A stretch of DNA of 64,000 nucleotides, taken from assembly GCA_965249835.1 (NCBI GenBank), contig CBDFMY010000003.1:930001-994000 (forward strand), in the 5' to 3' direction. The notes under the pieces were generated by a model, which was not told the DNA's origin, did not search any database, and was given only the letters and a program-made list of their open reading frames with translations. Position 1 is the stretch's first letter. Each line of letters begins with the position of its first letter. This DNA comes from JAHRAW01 sp965249835 (GTDB taxonomy: Bacteria > Pseudomonadota > Gammaproteobacteria > Arenicellales > Poriferihabitantaceae). The position numbers and the translations under genes are program-made. Below, one piece after another: positions 53,240-62,150 of the stretch.

Positions 53240-55657
53240 ATGAAAAGTCACGCGCAAGTCGTGGTCATCGGCGGTGGTCTGGTGGGTTGTAGCATTCTCT
53301 ATCACCTCGCCAAACTCGGTTGGAGCGATGTGGTGCTGCTGGAGCGAGACGAATTGACTTCGGGTTCAACCTGGCACGCTGCGGCGGGAACGCACGGATT
53401 GCACGACACCAACAACATCTCGCGGTTGCAGTATTACACCATGAAGTTATACGGCGAACTCGAAAGTGAAACCGGACAGTCCTGCGGAATTCATCAGCCC
53501 GGCAGCATTTACCTCGCTTGCAACAAAGACCGCGTGCATCAGTTACGCATACAAGCGGCCAAGGCGAGCGCGTTTGACGCGGAGTTTTATGAAATCTCAC
53601 GCACGGAAATTCTCGACCTGCATCCGCTACTTGAAATCGATACTATTCTGTGCGGAATGTTTGAACCCCTGGCTGGGCATGTCGACCCGTCCGGCGTGAC
53701 TCATGCCTACGCCAGCGGTGCGCGCCAGCGCGGTGCCGAGATACATCGCTTTGCTCCGGTGTTGGAGACCAATCCTCGTGCCGATGGAAGTTGGGATGTG
53801 GTTACCGCGAAGGGAACCGTGCACGCCGATTTCGTGGTCAACGCGGCCGGGTTGTGGGCGCGCGAAGTCGCGGCGATGGCCGGCTTCTCGCTGCCGTTGA
53901 TGGCAATGGAACATCAATACTTTGTCACCGAGGAAATCCCGGCCATCGCCGAATTGGAACGCGAACTGCCCGGCGTGGCGGACCGCGACCAGGAATATTA
54001 CATGCGTCAAGAAGGCAACGGTCTTTTGGTGGGTGCTTACGAAGTGGACGGGCGTTTCTGGAGCGAGCATGGCACGCCGATGGATTTCGGTCATGACCTG
54101 CTACCGCCCGACCTCGACCGCATCGAAGACAATGTTATGCGCGCTTGCGAGCGCGTGCCGGCGTTGGCGGAAGCGGGCATCAAACAAATCATCAATGGCC
54201 CGATGATCTGGTCGCCGGATTCATCGGCGTTGCTGGGCCCGGTGCCCGGGCTCAAAAACTATTTCGTCTGTTGCGGCATCATCCCCGGCTTCAGTCAAAG
54301 TGCCGGACTCGGCTTGACCCTGGCGCAATGGCTGATTGACGGCGAGCCGGAACTGGATATGTTCCCGTGGGATGTGTCGCGATTCGGCGACTGGGCAACC
54401 AACGACTTTACCAAGGCGCGCGCGCTGGACACTTACCGTTCACGCTTTCGCATTCACTTTCCCAACGAGGAGCGCGACGCCGGACGGCCGATTAAGACGC
54501 GACCGGTATACGAAATGCAAGAATCCATGGGCGCGGTGTTCGGGTTGTCCTACGGCTGGGAGCATCCGCTCTGGTTCGCCACCGACGGCGTGGAAGCGGT
54601 GGATGATTTTGGTTTCGAGCGTCCGGCGTGGTTTGAAACGGTTGCCAACGAATGTCGTGCGCTGCGGGAGTCGGTGGGCGTGGTGGATACTTCCAACTTC
54701 GCCAAGTATGAGATCACCGGTGCCGGTGCGATTGATTGGCTCGACCGCATCGCCGCCAATCTTGTGCCACAGGTCGACGGTCGCACATGCTTGACGCCGT
54801 TGCTAAGTCCGCGCGGTGGATTGGCCGGCGATTTCACCATCGCCCGTTTGTCGTCGGAACGTTTGCTGATGATTGGTTCGGGCATTGCCGAGGGGTATCA
54901 CAAACGAATGTTCGAGCAATGCCTGCCAGCCAAAAATGTTTCGTTTCGTTCGGTAAGCGATGCCATGGCCGGCTTCAATGTAGCGGGACCGCGCGCGCGG
55001 GAGTTGCTGCAACGACTAACCGGTGTGGATTTGGGTAATGAAGAATTGCCCTTCATGGGCAACCGGCTGGCCGACATCGGCGGCTTTGAAGCGGTGTTGA
55101 TTCGAGTTTCGTTCACCGGCGATCTTGGTTATGAAATTTATGTCGCCGAACAAAATCAGTTGGCGTTGTATCAGGCGATTCTTGCGCAGGGCGCGGATTT
55201 GGACATCAAACCGGTGGGCTCGCGCGCGCTGGGTTCGATGCGCATCGAAAAGGGATACGGCAGTTGGAGTCGCGAGTATTCGCCGGAGTGGTATCCCCAC
55301 GAAAGCGGCATGGAGAGATTGGTGAAAACCGACAAGGTAGAATTTTTCGGCAAGGATGCGTGGCTGACGATTAAGGATTTGCCGCCGCGACAATTGTTGT
55401 GCAACTTCGTCATTGAAACCGCCGACGCCGACGCCTGGGGCGGAGAGACGATTTACCAAAACGGACGCTACGCCGGCCGGGTAACTTCCGGCGCATTTGG
55501 ATTTAGTGTCGGGCAATCGGTTGCGCTGGGGTATCTTAACGCCGACCAGATTGAGTATGATGGCGAGTATGAAATTGCGGTGCTCGGTTTGCCGCACAAG
55601 GCGCGGTTGTTGCGTGAGCCGTTGTTTGATCCCAGGGGTGCGCGGTTGAGAGCCTGA
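53240..55657 (+). CDS. Dimethylglycine/sarcosine dehydrogenase-like FAD protein with GCV_T domain (paralog 2)
   Basis: From ATG 53240 the protein is 805 residues (GTG 53228 is an alternative start). It has VVVIGGGLVGCSILYHLAKLG and SGSTWHAAAG with His46, the likely covalent FAD site, then an FAO_M region and a GCV_T half (NFAKYEITGAGAIDWLDR, GAVFGLSYGWEHP). It is closely related in design to the protein at 19378 but quite diverged, so it probably oxidises a different N-methylated substrate. It lies 23 bp downstream of the aruH-type gene and may share its transcript. EtfBA is a plausible electron acceptor. Confidence 0.85.
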   Translation: MKSHAQVVVIGGGLVGCSILYHLAKLGWSDVVLLERDELTSGSTWHAAAGTHGLHDTNNISRLQYYTMKLYGELESETGQSCGIHQPGSIYLACNKDRVHQLRIQAAKASAFDAEFYEISRTEILDLHPLLEIDTILCGMFEPLAGHVDPSGVTHAYASGARQRGAEIHRFAPVLETNPRADGSWDVVTAKGTVHADFVVNAAGLWAREVAAMAGFSLPLMAMEHQYFVTEEIPAIAELERELPGVADRDQEYYMRQEGNGLLVGAYEVDGRFWSEHGTPMDFGHDLLPPDLDRIEDNVMRACERVPALAEAGIKQIINGPMIWSPDSSALLGPVPGLKNYFVCCGIIPGFSQSAGLGLTLAQWLIDGEPELDMFPWDVSRFGDWATNDFTKARALDTYRSRFRIHFPNEERDAGRPIKTRPVYEMQESMGAVFGLSYGWEHPLWFATDGVEAVDDFGFERPAWFETVANECRALRESVGVVDTSNFAKYEITGAGAIDWLDRIAANLVPQVDGRTCLTPLLSPRGGLAGDFTIARLSSERLLMIGSGIAEGYHKRMFEQCLPAKNVSFRSVSDAMAGFNVAGPRARELLQRLTGVDLGNEELPFMGNRLADIGGFEAVLIRVSFTGDLGYEIYVAEQNQLALYQAILAQGADLDIKPVGSRALGSMRIEKGYGSWSREYSPEWYPHESGMERLVKTDKVEFFGKDAWLTIKDLPPRQLLCNFVIETADADAWGGETIYQNGRYAGRVTSGAFGFSVGQSVALGYLNADQIEYDGEYEIAVLGLPHKARLLREPLFDPRGARLRA

Positions 55658-55687
55658 GCGGGGCCGCCTGTCCGGCACGGGTTCTGA

Positions 55688-55693
55688 TACAAT
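55688..55693 (+). promoter_or_regulatory. Extended -10 box upstream of the 86-aa protein gene
   Basis: TG-A-TACAAT forms an extended -10 hexamer 38 bp before the ATG at 55732. AGGAG lies 7 bp before the start codon. No convincing -35 is present. Confidence 0.45.
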
Positions 55694-55731
55694 TCGATGG
55701 TTACCATTTTGAACCCTATGAGGAGAACGAT

Positions 55732-55992
55732 ATGAACTTAACCAAGGTGGCCCACCGGGCTGCAACCGATGCTGCCAACGCCATCGACGCATCGTTGAGC
55801 AAGACCGAGGTGGAGCAGGTTGCCGCCATCATCGCCGGAGCCATGGAGAGTGCCGTGCTGGAAGCCAGCGAGCAACATTCCACGGTGTGCCACAGCTGTT
55901 TGAGCCACGACCAGGATCTGGCGCATAAAATCCAGAAGGAAATCGAACGCAAGAAAATCGGGTTGATCGCCAACCTGTCCAGTTTGCGCTAG
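55732..55992 (+). CDS. Conserved-looking small protein of unknown function
   Basis: The 86-residue protein has a strong ribosome-binding site (AGGAG 7 bp upstream) and its own promoter-like box, so it is probably real. It is helical (ATDAANAIDASLSKTEVEQVAAI), with a CHSC motif and LAHKIQKEIERKKIG near the end. The cysteine pair could bind metal or form a disulfide. A DsbA-like gene follows 9 bp later, suggesting a shared transcript. I do not recognise a family. Confidence 0.7.
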   Translation: MNLTKVAHRAATDAANAIDASLSKTEVEQVAAIIAGAMESAVLEASEQHSTVCHSCLSHDQDLAHKIQKEIERKKIGLIANLSSLR

Positions 55993-56001
55993 GCAATTTC
56001 G

Positions 56002-56793
56002 TTGAAAATCCCCCTGCTTGCTGTGGTTGTTGCGGCGCAGTTTTTGATTGCTCCGTTGCATGCTGATGAGGTCGATGCGGACGCGGTCAAGCAACTCGTT
56101 GAGCAAGAAATTGAACGGCTGCTGAATACCGAAGGCGTGCTGGATTCGGCAATCGAACAAGGCATCGCTCGTTTCATTCGCAAGCAACAAGCGGCGGCGG
56201 AAAGGGCGCGTACCGACCAGCAGCGAACCCACGTTGAACAGTTACGTCCGGTGGATTTACAGCGCGATCATGTTTTTGGCAATCCTGACGCTGCGGTCAC
56301 GCTGGTGGAATATTCTGACTTTGAATGTCCGTTCTGCAAACGTTTTCACCCCAACGTGATTCGATTGATGGAAGACAACGGCGACAAATTGCGCTGGGTG
56401 TATCGCCACTTTCCCCTGGACATCCACAACCCCGGCGCGCAAAAACAAGCCGAAGCCTCGGAATGTGTCGCCGAACTCAAGGGCAATGATGTTTTCTGGG
56501 AATACATCCACGCCATCTATGGTTTAACCAACTCCGGCGGCACCGGTTTCTCGCTGGAAAACTTGCGCCCACTGGCCGAGGAATTAGAGGTCAACGGTGA
56601 CGCTTTCGATGAGTGCATGGCAAGCGGACGAATGACCGCCCGTGTTAACCAAGACTACGAGGACGGTGCCAAGGTCGGCATATCGGGAACCCCGGCCGGT
56701 TTTCTAATCAACCGACAAAACGAAGTGCGTTTCATTGTCGGCGCGCAACCCACCGATGAATTGCAGGTGTTGGTCGACGAGTTGCTGCGCTGA
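56002..56793 (+). CDS. DsbA-family thioredoxin-fold periplasmic protein
   Basis: The 263-residue protein starts at TTG 56002. It has a signal peptide (PLLAVVVAAQFLIAPLHA) and a helical region with EIERLLNTEGVLDSAIEQ. The thioredoxin domain holds the redox motif CPFC at 109-112 (YSDFECPFCKRFHP) and the cis-proline loop GISGTPAGFLI. This is the DsbA/BdbD-like group that forms or isomerises disulfides in the periplasm. The N-terminal ~80-residue helical extension is of the type seen in outer-membrane-associated relatives. It converges with the MBL hydrolase gene. Confidence 0.85.
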   Translation: MKIPLLAVVVAAQFLIAPLHADEVDADAVKQLVEQEIERLLNTEGVLDSAIEQGIARFIRKQQAAAERARTDQQRTHVEQLRPVDLQRDHVFGNPDAAVTLVEYSDFECPFCKRFHPNVIRLMEDNGDKLRWVYRHFPLDIHNPGAQKQAEASECVAELKGNDVFWEYIHAIYGLTNSGGTGFSLENLRPLAEELEVNGDAFDECMASGRMTARVNQDYEDGAKVGISGTPAGFLINRQNEVRFIVGAQPTDELQVLVDELLR

Positions 56794-56798
56794 GCGAG

Positions 56799-57599
56799 TT
56801 AGTTTTCTGCCGCCAAACGAATCTGTTCTTCCACCCAGGCGCGTTCATCGTCAATCGTGCCGCCGCCGGCGAGGTAATCGTCAATGATTTCATGCATTCG
56901 TTCCTCGCCGAAGGATGCGTAATGCCCGCCGTATACCACCGCCACCGGCAATTCCTTGAGGCGATGCAAACTCTCGCGGTATTGTTGTTTGTCGGAATGA
57001 TAGAGCGAGTCGTATAACCGGCCATCGTAAATCACATCGCCGGAAAACAGCGTACGCGTGGCGGTCTCATACAATGCGATAGATCCTGGTGAATGTCCGG
57101 GTAGATGGAAAACCGTAAAGTGGCGGTCACCGAGGTCAACCACATCGCCGTCGTCTACATGCGCGGTCAGCGGTGCCGGTTGAACGGCAAATTGCTGATA
57201 TGAAAATCCGGCATTGGGCAACGCCGAGAAAGTCTCTGCGCGAATGAAAGCACCGAATTTTTCTTCAAGTGTTGCGCCATCCTGCGCCTCGGCACCGGCG
57301 TAAATCTCCGCTTCCAAGCGATGCCCGAGGCGGTGCGTAAATTGGTGGGCGCCACCCATGTGATCGAAATGACTGTGGGTGCAAAGTGCGGTCAGCGGCC
57401 GGTCGCGCAACAGCGCAACTTCTTTTTTCAGGGGGCGCAGACCCATGCCGGTATCGATGAGCAAGTCGCGGTCGCGTCCGCTGATGTGCCACATATTACA
57501 ACGCAACCACGGCGCAACATAAATTTCGCGGATGAGATGAACGCCATCGCCACAAGAGATAACCTCATACCAATCCTTGGCGATTTTTTTGCCGGACAT
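56799..57599 (-). CDS. Metallo-beta-lactamase fold hydrolase
   Basis: The 266-residue protein starts at ATG 57599, sharing one base with the permease stop (TAATG). It contains the zinc-binding THSHFDHMGG (HxHxDH), then HLPGHSPGSIALY, FSGDVIYDG and VYGGHYASFGEERM. MBL hydrolases act on esters, thioesters or phosphonates; the substrate is unknown. Its place as the last gene of an osmolyte ABC transporter operon suggests action on the imported solute or a derivative. Confidence 0.85.
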   Translation of the reverse strand: MSGKKIAKDWYEVISCGDGVHLIREIYVAPWLRCNMWHISGRDRDLLIDTGMGLRPLKKEVALLRDRPLTALCTHSHFDHMGGAHQFTHRLGHRLEAEIYAGAEAQDGATLEEKFGAFIRAETFSALPNAGFSYQQFAVQPAPLTAHVDDGDVVDLGDRHFTVFHLPGHSPGSIALYETATRTLFSGDVIYDGRLYDSLYHSDKQQYRESLHRLKELPVAVVYGGHYASFGEERMHEIIDDYLAGGGTIDDERAWVEEQIRLAAEN

Positions 57600-59662
57600 T
57601 AATCCAACCCAAATGCTTTCTGTCGGGATTTGCTCCAATTCTGCGTGAAGCGGTCGGAGATCATGGCGATGATTGCCATGCCGATGCCGGCCACGAAGCC
57701 GATGCCAAAATCGCCGTCGCCGAGCCCGATATACACCTGCTGGCCGAGGCCATTGGTTCCCACCAGCGCGGCGATTACCAGCATGGCGATGCCATACATG
57801 ATGGTTTGATTCAAGCCCAGCATGATGACCGGCAACGCCAGCGGTAGTTTGACCTGCCACAACAATTGCCATCGGGTGCAACCCATGCAGGTCGCCGCCT
57901 CAAGTATATCGGCCGGGAGATTGCGCAAGCCGTGTTCGGTGTAGCGAATCGCCGGCACGATAGCGTAGGCGATGATTGCCAGCAGCGCGCTGAATTCGCC
58001 GATTTTGAATATCATTACGAATGGAATCAGAATGACGAACAGCGGCATGGTCTGCAAGGTGTCGTTGATCGGTCGGACGATGCGCGAAATCCATTCCACC
58101 TCCGACGCAAAAATACCGATGGCCGAGCCGACAAAAAAAGAAATAGCGACTGCGATGCCGCACAAGTAAATCGACAACATCGCTTGCGGCCACACCCCGG
58201 CCACCGCCAGAAACGATAGCGCGGCGCAGGTGCCGATGGCGAGTTGTTTTCCGTTGAGTTGCCAGCCGAGCAAGGTTGCCATGCCGATCAAAGTGAACCA
58301 CGGCAGTTTGGTCAAGCCGAAATAAAACAGGATGGCGAGAAAGCCGATGGCGATGGCGGTGCCGATGCGCCGGCGCGCTACATATAAGGTCAGCGCGATT
58401 GCCGCCATCGCGTAACCAACTTTGTGCACGATGGTGAGTTCAAAGCCCCATGAAAATGGGCTGATGGTGTCTTCAAGCCCGATGCGGGTCGGCAACATCA
58501 AATAAAAAAAAGTGAAGTTCTTTATTTTTTCGATGATCGTTTTCCATTCCAGAATGAAATTGGCAAGCCCATCGTTCAATACTTCGGCCGGATAGAAAAC
58601 CCACGCTTTGGGCCACTGCTTGAAAAGCGGAAAGAGTTCGGCGGCGACAAAAAACACCACCGCGCCGAGTAGCCCAATCAACCACAATCGATACCGCAAC
58701 CAAACGTTAGGTTGGCGGGCGGTGGTGTTGGTTTCGCGGGTCGCCAGCCCCACGGTGATGCGGTCGATTACCATCGCCAACAGCGCGATGACGATGCCCG
58801 CCAATACGCTTTCGCCGAACTGCGCCTTGCGGATATTGGAAAGCACTTCCCAGCCGATGTCGGCGGTGCCGCCGATGATGGATGCGATGATGACCATGGA
58901 CACCGAAGCCATGGTGGTTTGGTTGACGCCGAGTAGCAGTTGTCGAGACGCGGTCGGCACGCGCACTTGCCAGAATAATTGCGCCGGGGATGCGCCGCTC
59001 ATCAGTCCGGATTCCACCACTTCGGCCGACACCAGACGCAACCCCAAAATGGTGTTGCGCACCATCGGCGGGAACGAGAACAGCAAACTCGCGATCAAGC
59101 CGACCACCGGGCCGAAGCCGAACAGTAGCAATATCGGTAGCAGGTAGGCAAACGCCGGGATGGTTTGTAGCATGTCCAAACTGGGCATAATCCAGCGTTC
59201 GGCGCGCGGGGAAAAGAAGCCCCAGATGCCGAATCCGAAGCCCACCGCAATGGCGAGTGGCACCGAGATGACCACCAGCGACAGCGAGTTCATGCTTTCC
59301 GGCCAGTAGCCAACCACCACCATATACAGCAGCGCGGCGGTGGAGAATGTGGCGAGTCGCCAACCGGCGGCGGCGTAGGACACCAGCGCGGTCAAAACCA
59401 CCACCACCGACCATGGCAGCCATTGCAAAAACCCTTGCGCGCCGCGCACCGGGATATCAAGGATGGCAGACAACCCGCGGAAAAACCAGCCGGTCGCGTC
59501 AATGAACCAACTCATGGCGAGATTCAGCACCACCGAGATGGGCGCGACCCACTCGGTGGGATAGTTGATTAGCCAATCCGCCTGCGAGCGCAATCCGAGC
59601 GATGCCAGCGTGAGTGCCAGCAACAGCAACCACAGGTAGTGATTGCGATCAAGTTTTGGCAT
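57599..59662 (-). CDS. Glycine betaine/proline-type ABC transporter, fused permease
   Basis: From ATG 59662 the protein has 687 residues. It holds two permease domains in one chain, each with the EAA-type loop: ESGLMSGASPAQLFWQVRVPTA and EAATCMGCTRWQLLWQVKLP. The second half has SIYLCGIAVAISFFVGSAIGIFAS and MFKIGEFSALLAIIAYAIVPAIRYTEHGL, wording typical of ProW/OpuAB. Two-domain fusions are rarer than single-domain ProW. The start overlaps the ATPase gene by 14 bp. Confidence 0.87.
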   Translation of the reverse strand: MPKLDRNHYLWLLLLALTLASLGLRSQADWLINYPTEWVAPISVVLNLAMSWFIDATGWFFRGLSAILDIPVRGAQGFLQWLPWSVVVVLTALVSYAAAGWRLATFSTAALLYMVVVGYWPESMNSLSLVVISVPLAIAVGFGFGIWGFFSPRAERWIMPSLDMLQTIPAFAYLLPILLLFGFGPVVGLIASLLFSFPPMVRNTILGLRLVSAEVVESGLMSGASPAQLFWQVRVPTASRQLLLGVNQTTMASVSMVIIASIIGGTADIGWEVLSNIRKAQFGESVLAGIVIALLAMVIDRITVGLATRETNTTARQPNVWLRYRLWLIGLLGAVVFFVAAELFPLFKQWPKAWVFYPAEVLNDGLANFILEWKTIIEKIKNFTFFYLMLPTRIGLEDTISPFSWGFELTIVHKVGYAMAAIALTLYVARRRIGTAIAIGFLAILFYFGLTKLPWFTLIGMATLLGWQLNGKQLAIGTCAALSFLAVAGVWPQAMLSIYLCGIAVAISFFVGSAIGIFASEVEWISRIVRPINDTLQTMPLFVILIPFVMIFKIGEFSALLAIIAYAIVPAIRYTEHGLRNLPADILEAATCMGCTRWQLLWQVKLPLALPVIMLGLNQTIMYGIAMLVIAALVGTNGLGQQVYIGLGDGDFGIGFVAGIGMAIIAMISDRFTQNWSKSRQKAFGLD

Positions 59663-60776
59663 CGCGTGAAGGGCAGTCGGGTGGCGATTCGGCGGTGTCT
59701 GATTGTGGCATGTGATCGGCCAGGGCGCGCACCACATCCTGAGATTGGATGACGCCGACTACGTTATCGTTTTCTTTGACGGTTACCGACGGCGTGCGGG
59801 CAAGCATCGGCAGCAATTGGTTGAGCGTGGTGTCGGCGCGTATTGATGGCGCGTCCGGCGTTGGTGAAGCCGAGCGGTCGGCAACCGCGGCGGCGGTCAA
59901 TACGTGGGTAATGGGCACATCTTTGGTGAACTCGGAAACATAATCATCCGCCGGATGCATAATCAACTCGGCCGGCGTTCCGATTTGCACGACCTCGCCA
60001 TCGCGCATAATTGCCATGTGGTCGGCGATTCGCAACGCTTCGAGAAAATCATGGGTGATGAAGACGATTGACTTGTGAAGTTTTTCTTGAATGCTAAGAA
60101 ATTCATCCTGCATCTGTCGGCGGATGAGCGGGTCAAGTGCCGAAAAAGGTTCATCCAAAAACCATAAATCGGGTTCCACCGCGAGCGAGCGGGCGATGCC
60201 GATGCGTTGTTGTTGTCCGCCGGAGAGTTGTCGAGGGTAACTGGATTCGCGTCCCTCAAGACCGACCAGTTCGATCACCCGTTCGGCGCGTTGGCGACGC
60301 TCGGCCACCGGCATGCCCTGTAGTTTCAGCGGGAAAGCGATGTTGTCGATGACATTGAGATGCGGCAACAAACCAAAACTCTGAAACACCATGCCCATTT
60401 TGTGACGGCGAATTTCAATCAACTCGCGGGCGGATTTTTCCAGCAGGTCTTCGCCGTCCAATAGTATCTGCCCGGCGGTGGCTTCCACCAGCCGCGACAG
60501 GCAACGCACGACGGTGGATTTTCCCGAGCCGGACAATCCCATGATGACGAAAATTTCGCCGCCATGCACCTCAAAGTTGACATTGGCGGAGGCGACGATG
60601 TGACCGGATTGCCGAATTTTTTCGGCGTGGCCACGCGGGTCATCGAACACGCCGCTTTTGTCGGCGAAAAACTGCGCCGGGTTTTCGCCGTAAATCTTCC
60701 AGACATTACGGCAGGAAAGCACCACCGGTGAAGTGTCGGTGGCTGGTTGTTCGGTGGATTGGTGAATTGAAGTCAT
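59649..60776 (-). CDS. Glycine betaine/proline-type ABC transporter, ATP-binding protein
   Basis: The 375-residue product from ATG 60776 has Walker A GLSGSGKST, signature LSGGQQQRIGIARSLA, and DEPFSALDPLIRRQ. The N-terminal ~40-residue extension with the FADKSGVFDDPRG segment and a C-terminal CBS-like region (VTVKENDNVVGVIQSQD) are ProV-like. Two CBS modules in ProV sense ionic strength; only one is evident here, so osmotic gating may be reduced. It follows the binding-protein gene by 168 bp, with a hairpin between them. Confidence 0.88.
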   Translation of the reverse strand: MTSIHQSTEQPATDTSPVVLSCRNVWKIYGENPAQFFADKSGVFDDPRGHAEKIRQSGHIVASANVNFEVHGGEIFVIMGLSGSGKSTVVRCLSRLVEATAGQILLDGEDLLEKSARELIEIRRHKMGMVFQSFGLLPHLNVIDNIAFPLKLQGMPVAERRQRAERVIELVGLEGRESSYPRQLSGGQQQRIGIARSLAVEPDLWFLDEPFSALDPLIRRQMQDEFLSIQEKLHKSIVFITHDFLEALRIADHMAIMRDGEVVQIGTPAELIMHPADDYVSEFTKDVPITHVLTAAAVADRSASPTPDAPSIRADTTLNQLLPMLARTPSVTVKENDNVVGVIQSQDVVRALADHMPQSDTAESPPDCPSRDAKT

Positions 60777-60944
60777 GTGTCCGGCGCGAGCGGTCGGCGA
60801 AGTCCGGGGTAAAAAAAATATCGGAGCAGTGGTTAACTGCTCTGGCATTGGCCTCGCTTTACTGGCGCAGGTATCCGCAGACATCGGCGCGGGTTGGGTG
60901 TGTTCTGTTGTTTTTTACCCATCGCGCCGACCGCTCCAGTCGGT

Positions 60945-61853
60945 TTATTGAGCGGCTTTCACCCAGGGTTCCCAGGTGGATTTGTTCGCCGCCAGCCACT
61001 CACCGACCACTTCGTCCAAGTCGCGCTTTTTGTTGTCGATCTCTAACATCATTCGGTTTTGCGCGTCGTTGTCCAGCGACATCATCTCAACCAATTTATA
61101 CGCGCCGGGCCATTGATCGGCAAAACCACTCCACACGATTTTGCTAACGCTCGCTTGATTGAAACCCCACTCGGCCATGTCAACCCACTCCATGTCATAC
61201 TCGGCGAAAATCCAATGCGGTTCCCAGAACATCATCAGCACTGGCTCTTTGGAGGCGTAGGCGCTTTTCAGTTCGGCAATCATCGCACCGTCGCTACCGC
61301 CGGCAATCGCTTGAAACGGTAGGTTCTCTTTCGCCACCAAATCTTTGGACTTGGTTCCCCAATCCGCCGGGTAGGTAATCAGGCGACCCTTGGGATAAGT
61401 TTCAGCGGAGCCGAACACTTGCGCACATTCCATCAACGCACTCGCCGCCGGCAAGCCGGGACATTTCTCTTTCATATACGCCGGATACATCCAGCCTTCG
61501 TAGGTGGAAAGGCCAAGCGCTCCGACCTTGATAATATTACCGGCATCCACCGCCTTGTCGTAGACCGCACCGACATTGTTGTCCCAGGTTTCAGGCTGCA
61601 AATGCAGGTTGCCTTGTGCGATGGCGGAAAATTGCGGCACCGCGCCGGCGGTCACATACTCGATGTTGTATCCGGCTTTTTCCAGCAACTGGCCGGCGAC
61701 ATGGGCGGAAATATGTTGTCCGGTCCATTCGTTGATGGCGATTCTAATCGGGTCGCCGGATTTGGCCGCCTGACTGGTTCCAGTCAATGTCAGCATCGCT
61801 CCCAGCACAGCTAATGCGATCACATGGCCTTTCAATTTCATTCTCATGTTCAT
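60945..61853 (-). CDS. Glycine betaine/proline-type substrate-binding protein
   Basis: The 302-residue protein starts at ATG 61853 with a GAGGAGAG ribosome-binding site. The signal peptide ends near TGTSQAAKSGDPI. The mature part has IRIAINEWTGQHISAHVAGQLLE, PETWDNNVGAVYDKAV, MFWEPHWIFAEYDMEWVDMAEW and NKSTWEPWV, wording of the OpuAC/ProX family rich in Trp for quaternary-ammonium cages. It is the first gene of the operon binding protein-ATPase-permease-MBL. The hairpin CCGAC-TGGAGCG-GTCGG follows its stop at 60943-60927. Confidence 0.88.
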   Translation of the reverse strand: MNMRMKLKGHVIALAVLGAMLTLTGTSQAAKSGDPIRIAINEWTGQHISAHVAGQLLEKAGYNIEYVTAGAVPQFSAIAQGNLHLQPETWDNNVGAVYDKAVDAGNIIKVGALGLSTYEGWMYPAYMKEKCPGLPAASALMECAQVFGSAETYPKGRLITYPADWGTKSKDLVAKENLPFQAIAGGSDGAMIAELKSAYASKEPVLMMFWEPHWIFAEYDMEWVDMAEWGFNQASVSKIVWSGFADQWPGAYKLVEMMSLDNDAQNRMMLEIDNKKRDLDEVVGEWLAANKSTWEPWVKAAQ

Positions 61854-62150
61854 GATAATACTCTCCTCAAAAGTGGGGTAGGTTGATGACGGTCATCAAC
61901 ATCTGTCAACTCGACCGGTTCAGTATAATATGCCGAGGTGCGGATGTGAAACCTTACCTTACCCATACACGATAGGGCAAGACACGCGCAAGCACCGGTC
62001 GGCATTGGCAACCATCGGTTGCCTGCGGATAACTCTACCACAAAACACCGGTCAATCCGCCGCTCGGCCCGCGCCCCACTAGCGGACATTATGCGGTAGT
62101 ATCGCGCCAGCAATGCAAGTTGCCCCGACCCGAATGACCATGACTCGCCC
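61854..62150. other. Divergent spacer between the osmolyte operon and the aminotransferase gene
   Basis: The 297 bp hold no gene. On the minus strand there is a candidate -10 (TATACT, within CATATTATACTGAACC near 61922-61930) that could serve the binding-protein operon, and a short inverted repeat in the middle (CATCGGTTGCC with GGCATTGG). These are weak signals. Confidence 0.4.
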